From the NCBI GenBank assembly GCA_964624465.1, contig CAZUZD010000038.1:1-27970 (forward strand): 27,970 nucleotides of DNA. The letters run 5' to 3'. The position numbers and the translations under genes are program-made. How positions within the stretch are numbered: the stretch's first letter is position 1; every line of letters begins with the position of its first letter. Positions 24,197 through 27,970 of the stretch are shown here, piece by piece. The DNA is from CAZUZD01 sp964624465. GTDB taxonomy: Bacteria > Planctomycetota > Planctomycetia > Isosphaerales > Isosphaeraceae. A model generated the notes under the pieces. It worked only from the letters and a program-made list of their open reading frames with translations, searched no databases and had not been told where the DNA came from.

Positions 24197-25424
24197 CGGC
24201 CGACGGTTCCGCCTCGGTCGCCGGCTCCGGCTCGGGCTCGGCGTCTGCATCCTCATCCGCGACCAGCTCGGCGGTGTCGTCGTCGGGCTCGTCGTCCTGA
24301 GGCCGGGCCGACTTCGGGCGGCGTTCGAACTCGGGCGACTGCGGGAACGGCAGCTCGTGGGCGTCCGGGTCCTCGGCGAGCCGGGGGTCGTACATCTGCG
24401 GCGGCGGCGCGGTGGGCTCGGCCGAGGGGATCGCCGGCAGCACGGCCAGCTCGTCGGCCACCCGCTGCAACAGCTGCGGCAGGCCGCGGCCGGTGACGGC
24501 CGACAGGCCGAGCACCTCGCGACCGAGCGCCTCGGAGAGCCGCTTGCGACCCTCGGCGGCCTCGGGCAGGTCCTGCTTGGTGGCGACGACCAGCTCGGGC
24601 CGGTTCACCAGCGCGGGGCTGTACAGCTCCAGCTCGCGGCGGATGGTGCGGTAGTTCTGGACCGGGTCCGAGCCGTCGATGGGCGCGGCATCGACCAGGT
24701 GCAGCAGCAACCGGGTGCGCTCGACGTGCCGGAGGAACTCGTGGCCCAGGCCGTGGCCCGAGTGGGCGCCCTCGATGAGGCCGGGGATGTCGGCCACCAC
24801 GAACGACTGATCCGAATTGACGTTCACCAGGCCGAGGTTCGGGTACTTGGTGGTGAACGGGTAGTCGGCGATCTCGGGCTGGGCCCGCGAGATCCGCGAC
24901 AGCAGGGTCGACTTGCCGGCGTTGGGCAGGCCCAGCAGGCCGACGTCAGCGATGACCTTCAGCTCCAGGGTGACCCGGCGCTCCTCGCCGGGCTCCCCCT
25001 TCTCCGCCATGCGCGGGGCGCGGTTGGTCGACGACTTGAAGTGGGAGTTGCCGTACCCGCCCCGGCCGCCGCGGGCGATGACGACCTGCTCGCCCTCGGT
25101 GACGAGGTCGCGGAGGATGTTGCCGCGGTCGCGGTCGCGGATGATGGTGCCGACGGGCACCTGGATCAGCACGTCCTGGGCGTCGCGGCCGGTGCAGTTG
25201 GAGCCCTGGCCGTGCTCGCCGCGCCCGCCCTTCCAGTGCCGCTGGTGCGACAGGTGGGCGAGGTTGGTGACGTTGGTCGAGGCGACCAGGATGATCGAGC
25301 CGCCGGCCCCGCCGTCGCCGCCGTTGGGCCCGCCGCGCGGGACGTACTTTTCCTTGCGGAAGCTGACGATGCCGCTGCCGCCGTCGCCGCCCTTGACGTA
25401 GAGAGTCACCCGGTCGACGAACAT
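24186..25424 (-). CDS. obg: Obg family GTPase (ribosome assembly), acidic tail
   Basis: The 412-aa protein has the glycine-rich Obg fold at about 1-158 (DRVTLYVKGGDGGSG, GGPNGGDGGAGG, ARGGRGGYGN). The G domain follows: GLPNAGKST (165-173), the YPFTTKYPNLG switch I (188-198), DIPGLIEGA (212-220), TKQD (282-285) and SAV (308-310). Obg proteins act in 50S assembly and stress control. After about residue 335 there is no clear OCT domain. Instead there is a Pro-rich then strongly acidic tail (DDEPDDDTAEL; DEDADAEPEPEP). Start: ATG at 25424, where the MFVDRV opening matches the family; a GTG-like extension upstream is not supported. It lies 179 bp downstream of rpmA in the usual rpmA-obg order and overlaps coaX. 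Confidence 0.95.
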   Translation of the reverse strand: MFVDRVTLYVKGGDGGSGIVSFRKEKYVPRGGPNGGDGGAGGSIILVASTNVTNLAHLSHQRHWKGGRGEHGQGSNCTGRDAQDVLIQVPVGTIIRDRDRGNILRDLVTEGEQVVIARGGRGGYGNSHFKSSTNRAPRMAEKGEPGEERRVTLELKVIADVGLLGLPNAGKSTLLSRISRAQPEIADYPFTTKYPNLGLVNVNSDQSFVVADIPGLIEGAHSGHGLGHEFLRHVERTRLLLHLVDAAPIDGSDPVQNYRTIRRELELYSPALVNRPELVVATKQDLPEAAEGRKRLSEALGREVLGLSAVTGRGLPQLLQRVADELAVLPAIPSAEPTAPPPQMYDPRLAEDPDAHELPFPQSPEFERRPKSARPQDDEPDDDTAELVADEDADAEPEPEPATEAEPSADGG

Positions 25425-25506
25425 GGGGCACGAACCTTCGCAGCCAAAGGAGCCAGGAGGAGCGGCGTCCCCGGCCGGGGACGCGGTCACGCGGAGCCGA
25501 CGCGCC

Positions 25507-25536
25507 GGGCCGTGGCACCGGGAGACGGCACGGCCC
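25507..25536. repeat. Inverted repeat between rpmA and obg
   Basis: GGGCCGTG (25507-25514) and CACGGCCC (25529-25536) form a perfect 8-bp stem with a 14-nt loop in the 179-bp gap between the rpmA stop and the obg start. No T run follows on the minus strand, so it is more likely an attenuator, processing or stabilising element than a full terminator. Confidence 0.4.
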
Positions 25537-25603
25537 CCGTCACGGACGCGCCGCGCGGGGGCCGAGGGTTATTCGCGGGGAACCGTCGAGAGGTTCGGTC
25601 GAA

Positions 25604-25858
25604 TCAGTTGGCCGCCAGCGGCACCACGTTGATCCGGCGACCTTCCTGGTCGAAGAGCACGGTGCCGTCGATCAGGCTGTAGATCGTCCAGTCGTTGCCG
25701 ACGCCCACGTTCTTGCCCGGGCGCCACCGGGTGCCGCGCTGCCGGCAGATGATCGAGCCCGGGCGGGCGGTCTGGCCGCCGAAGACCTTGATGCCGAGCA
25801 TCTTCGGGTTCGAATCGCGGCCGTTACGGCTCGAGCCCTGACCCTTCTTGTGAGCCAT
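25604..25858 (-). CDS. rpmA: 50S ribosomal protein bL27
   Basis: The 84-aa product is a clear bL27: MAHKKGQGSSRNGRDSNPK at the N-terminus, then LGIKVFGGQTARPGSIICRQ, RGTRWRPGKNVGVGNDWTIY and GTVLFDQEGRR. bL27 sits in the 50S subunit with its N-terminus near the peptidyl transferase centre. The N-terminus begins directly at MAHKKG with no cleavable Firmicutes-type leader. The ATG at 25858 follows AAGGA at 9 nt. The usual partner gene rplU (bL21) is not upstream; queC is there instead, in the opposite direction. It is followed by obg on the same strand. Confidence 0.97.
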   Translation of the reverse strand: MAHKKGQGSSRNGRDSNPKMLGIKVFGGQTARPGSIICRQRGTRWRPGKNVGVGNDWTIYSLIDGTVLFDQEGRRINVVPLAAN

Positions 25859-25927
25859 GTCCGGAGATCCTTCGCTGCAGACAGTCGGAATGCGTGTCGG
25901 GGGGGCACCAGGCCCCAAGAACGCGGA

Positions 25928-25957
25928 ATTGTATCGCCGGGTCCCCGCCCGCCGCAA
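25928..25957 (-). promoter_or_regulatory. Candidate rpmA promoter
   Basis: On the minus strand TTGCGG (25957-25952) and TACAAT (25933-25928) are 18 bp apart; the -10 box matches at 5 of 6 positions and the -35 at 3. The predicted leader before the rpmA ATG is about 60 nt. Confidence 0.4.
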
Positions 25958-25995
25958 GTCCAAAGCCCGCCGGGCGCGCCACCCCCACGGGCGGC

Positions 25996-26025
25996 TTGCC
26001 CGCGAGACGACCCACCGCCTATGGT
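25996..26025 (+). promoter_or_regulatory. Candidate queC promoter
   Basis: TTGCCC (25996-26001) and TATGGT (26020-26025) are 18 bp apart, each matching the sigma-70 consensus at 4 of 6 positions, about 75 nt before the queC start. It would run divergently from the rpmA promoter. I searched the short leader for a preQ1-type riboswitch and saw no convincing one. Confidence 0.3.
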
Positions 26026-26103
26026 CTTAGGGAATCTCACCCCACGCCCGGCGCCAGCCGCCCGGCGCCTCCGCCTCACCCCGAGATCGAGATCGTGACG
26101 CCG

Positions 26104-26808
26104 ATGGCACCAGAAACCGGGCCCCCGCGTGCCGTGGTCCTGCTCAGCGGCGGGCTCGACTCGGTGACCGCCGCCGCCGAGGCGCAGGCCGCCGGCTTCG
26201 AGCTCTACGCCCTGACCGTCGCCTACGGCCAGCGGCACGCCACCGAGCTGGAGGCCGCCCGCCGGACCGCGAAGGCGCTGGGCGTGGCCCGGCACCTGGT
26301 GCTCCCGATCGACCTGCGGGCCTTCGGCGGCAGCGCCCTGACCGACGCGATCGCCGTGCCCAAGGACCGGCCGACCGACTCCCTGGCCGGGGCCGGGATC
26401 CCGATCACCTATGTGCCGGCCCGCAACACGATCTTCCTGAGCCTGGCCCTGGGCTGGGCCGAGGTCCTGGGCGCCTTCGACCTGTTCGTCGGCGTCAACT
26501 GCGTCGACTACTCGGGCTACCCCGACTGCCGCCCCGAGTTCATCGCCGGCTTCGAGTCGGTCGCGAACCTGGCGACGAAGGCCGGCGTCGAGGGGACCGG
26601 CCGGTTCCGGATCCACGCGCCGCTGATCCACCTGACCAAGGACGCGATCATCCGGCGCGGGCTGGAGCTGGGCGTGGACTACGCCCTGACGCACTCGTGC
26701 TACGACCCGACCGGCGAGGGCCACTCCTGCGGGCGCTGCGACTCGTGCCGCATCCGGCTGGAGGCGTTCGAGCGGGTCGGCATCCCCGACCCGGTGCCGT
26801 ACGCCTGA
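26104..26808 (+). CDS. queC: 7-cyano-7-deazaguanine synthase QueC
   Basis: The 234-aa protein converts 7-carboxy-7-deazaguanine to preQ0 with ATP and ammonia, in queuosine and deazapurine synthesis. It shows the PP-loop SGGLDSVT (15-22), ALTVAYGQRHATEL, the YVPARNTIFLSLA segment, GVNCVDYSGYPDCRPEF and a zinc site of four Cys: C199, C209, C212 and C215 (CGRCDSCR). All are conserved, so it should be active and cytoplasmic. The ATG at 26104 is used; a GTG at 26095 in the same frame is possible, and neither has a strong ribosome binding site. No other queuosine gene is in the window. It could also supply preQ0 for DNA modification, but no such genes are adjacent. Confidence 0.95.
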   Translation: MAPETGPPRAVVLLSGGLDSVTAAAEAQAAGFELYALTVAYGQRHATELEAARRTAKALGVARHLVLPIDLRAFGGSALTDAIAVPKDRPTDSLAGAGIPITYVPARNTIFLSLALGWAEVLGAFDLFVGVNCVDYSGYPDCRPEFIAGFESVANLATKAGVEGTGRFRIHAPLIHLTKDAIIRRGLELGVDYALTHSCYDPTGEGHSCGRCDSCRIRLEAFERVGIPDPVPYA

Positions 26809-26866
26809 GGGGCATACGGCCGGGCCGGGAATTCCCTGCGATGAACCTCAGCGGCGCCGGCTCGGC

Positions 26867-27664
26867 TCAGGGGTAGTACACCCACTCGTAGGCCGGCTCC
26901 CGGAGCTTGATCTCGGCGGAGTGCGGGTTGCGGTCGTCGCCATGCCGCGAGAAGTCAATCTTGAGGGCCTTGAAGCGGGTGACCGGCTCGCCGCCGGTGG
27001 CGGGGGCCACCTGCTGGTAGCCGTCGGAGAGACCGCGGACGAAGACGTGGAAGCCGTCGGCCTTGAAGTCGACGTTGTCCCAGATCGCCACCCCGAAGAC
27101 GGCGTCATCGATGCCGTTCTTGGTGCTGGCGGGAATCGTGCCGCTGGAGGCCACCGCGCCCAGCAGGGGGCGGCTGGGGTCCTCGGTCGCCTGGATCTTC
27201 CGGGCGGCCAGGGGCAGCACGGTGTCCTCGTAGCGCTTGCCGGAGTCGTCGATCAGGGTGAACTGGGGCACGAACTGCCGGGGCTGGCCGGAGCGGTTCA
27301 CGACCTTGTAGACCATGTAGTGCACCGGCCGGCGTCCCTTGCCCGGGATGTCGACCTCGATGATCCGCACCGGCAGGAACGAGAACTCGAGTACCCAGAT
27401 GCCGTCGCGGTCCTTGGGCAGCGGCAGGTTGTCGGCCGCGACCCAGTTGGTCTCGGGCCGGCCCCGGCGGACCGGGATCGTCGGCAGGGCCGGCAGCTCG
27501 AAGCCCGGGATCGCCGCCGGCTTCGGCAGGTCGACGGCCGGCGCCTGGCCGGGGGCCGCGGCGGGCTCCTGGCCGGCGTCCTGGGCAAGGGCCGGGGTCC
27601 GGTCCAGGACCGGCAGCAGCAGGGTCAGGCCCAGGGCAGTCACCCGGTAGGCAGCACGGGACAT
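26867..27664 (-). CDS. Secreted protein of unknown function
   Basis: The 265-aa product has a signal peptide (about 1-27: hydrophobic TALGLTLLLPVL, then PALA before QD). A Pro/Ala-rich spacer follows to about residue 60. A single beta-rich domain comes next, with stretches such as GIWVLEFSFLPVRIIEVDIP, HYMVYKVVNRSG, FVPQFTLIDDSGKRYEDTV and WDNVDFKADGFHVFVRGLSDG. The pattern of a strand with VNRSG followed by a strand with LIDDSGKRY resembles immunoglobulin-like or NEW3/DUF4352-type secreted domains, but I do not recognise a named family. The ATG at 27664 is preceded by GGGAG at 9 nt, which decides it over an in-frame start five codons upstream. It converges on queC and is preceded by a good promoter. 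No catalytic motif is seen. Confidence 0.75.
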   Translation of the reverse strand: MSRAAYRVTALGLTLLLPVLDRTPALAQDAGQEPAAAPGQAPAVDLPKPAAIPGFELPALPTIPVRRGRPETNWVAADNLPLPKDRDGIWVLEFSFLPVRIIEVDIPGKGRRPVHYMVYKVVNRSGQPRQFVPQFTLIDDSGKRYEDTVLPLAARKIQATEDPSRPLLGAVASSGTIPASTKNGIDDAVFGVAIWDNVDFKADGFHVFVRGLSDGYQQVAPATGGEPVTRFKALKIDFSRHGDDRNPHSAEIKLREPAYEWVYYP

Positions 27665-27970
27665 GGGACGGACTCCCACCGACGACCAGGGTCGTCGATC
27701 GAACGGGTTCGGATCGTACCGATTGGAGGGGCGGCCGCCGGTCGTGAGGTGCGGGCGTTCGGGGTGCGCGGCAGGATTCTCTGAATTATCTATGAGATCC
27801 AGAGTCCGTCAAGCGGAACCGAACCCCGTCCCGCCCAACGCGCAAGGCCAACCCGACATCCCCGGACCCGCCCGCCCCGACAATCACCCCAGGCCCGAGA
27901 ACCCCACCCGGCCCGTCCGTGGCAAAACCCGACCCACCGGAAATGCAAACAGCCGCAGCGGATTCCGCTG
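27665..27970. other. 306-bp right-hand intergenic region
   Basis: No gene is supported between the start of the secreted protein and the window edge. It contains one strong minus-strand promoter (27785-27812), a C-rich stretch with repeated CCCGACC-like words (about 27825-27935), and a hairpin at the very end: CAGCGG (27956-27961) and CCGCTG (27965-27970) over ATT. The hairpin may belong to a gene beyond the edge. Confidence 0.4.
27785..27812 (-). promoter_or_regulatory. Sigma-70-like promoter of the secreted unknown protein
   Basis: On the minus strand TTGACG (27812-27807) and GATAAT (27790-27785) each match the consensus at 5 of 6 positions, with a 16-bp spacer. The region is clearly more AT-rich than its surroundings. 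The transcript would have a leader of about 110 nt before the ATG at 27664. Confidence 0.55.

Noticed and set aside
26026..26103. preQ1-type riboswitch before queC
   Set aside because: The leader is short and C-rich, and I could not find the pseudoknot pairing or an A-rich tail.

Overview
The window is very GC-rich and gene-dense. The best guess is a planctomycete, probably near the Isosphaeraceae. The reasons are the high-GC codon use, an ECF sigma factor whose stop overlaps the start of a membrane Ser/Thr kinase, a second very large receptor-like kinase, a PEP-CTERM secreted protein, and several secreted HEAT-type or unknown proteins. This is inference from gene content; no rRNA or other decisive taxonomic marker is present. 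I see no tRNA, rRNA, CRISPR array, transposase, integrase or phage gene. The window reads as chromosomal backbone.

Layout. 1-645: 3' end of an acidic low-complexity protein. 779-1300: YfiT/DinB-type putative metal hydrolase. 1436-2869 (-): secreted HEAT-repeat protein, divergent from a MoaB-type molybdopterin protein (3103-3615). 3741-7708 (-): three-gene membrane operon, in transcription order a family 39 glycosyltransferase, a sterol desaturase-family di-iron oxygenase and a family 2 glycosyltransferase. 7993-9471 (-): fusion of RsmG with a SpoU/TrmH rRNA 2'-O-methyltransferase, divergent from a long U32 (RlhA-like) protein at 9652-12225. 12428-15132: ECF sigma factor and Ser/Thr kinase with a 4-nt overlap, followed by a PEP-CTERM exported protein (15492-16409). 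16520-17767 (-): secreted endonuclease/exonuclease/phosphatase-fold protein, divergent from a 1416-aa kinase with two beta-helix-like extracytoplasmic regions (17963-22213). 22224-25858 (-): rpmA, obg, coaX and a shortened MnmE-like GTPase; the last three are joined by overlapping stop/start codons. 26104-26808: queC, divergent from rpmA. 26867-27664 (-): secreted protein of unknown function.

Two themes recur. One is translation and RNA modification: RsmG-SpoU, the U32 protein, bL27, Obg, MnmE-like and QueC. The other is envelope sensing and surface chemistry: the sigma/kinase pair, the beta-helix kinase, the PEP-CTERM protein, the lipid/sugar operon and the secreted nuclease-fold protein. 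The observations most worth checking are the RsmG-SpoU fusion, the MnmE-like protein that lacks the usual C-terminal half and CxGK motif, the kinase with duplicated sensor-like regions, and the pseudopilin-like tail on the family 39 glycosyltransferase.
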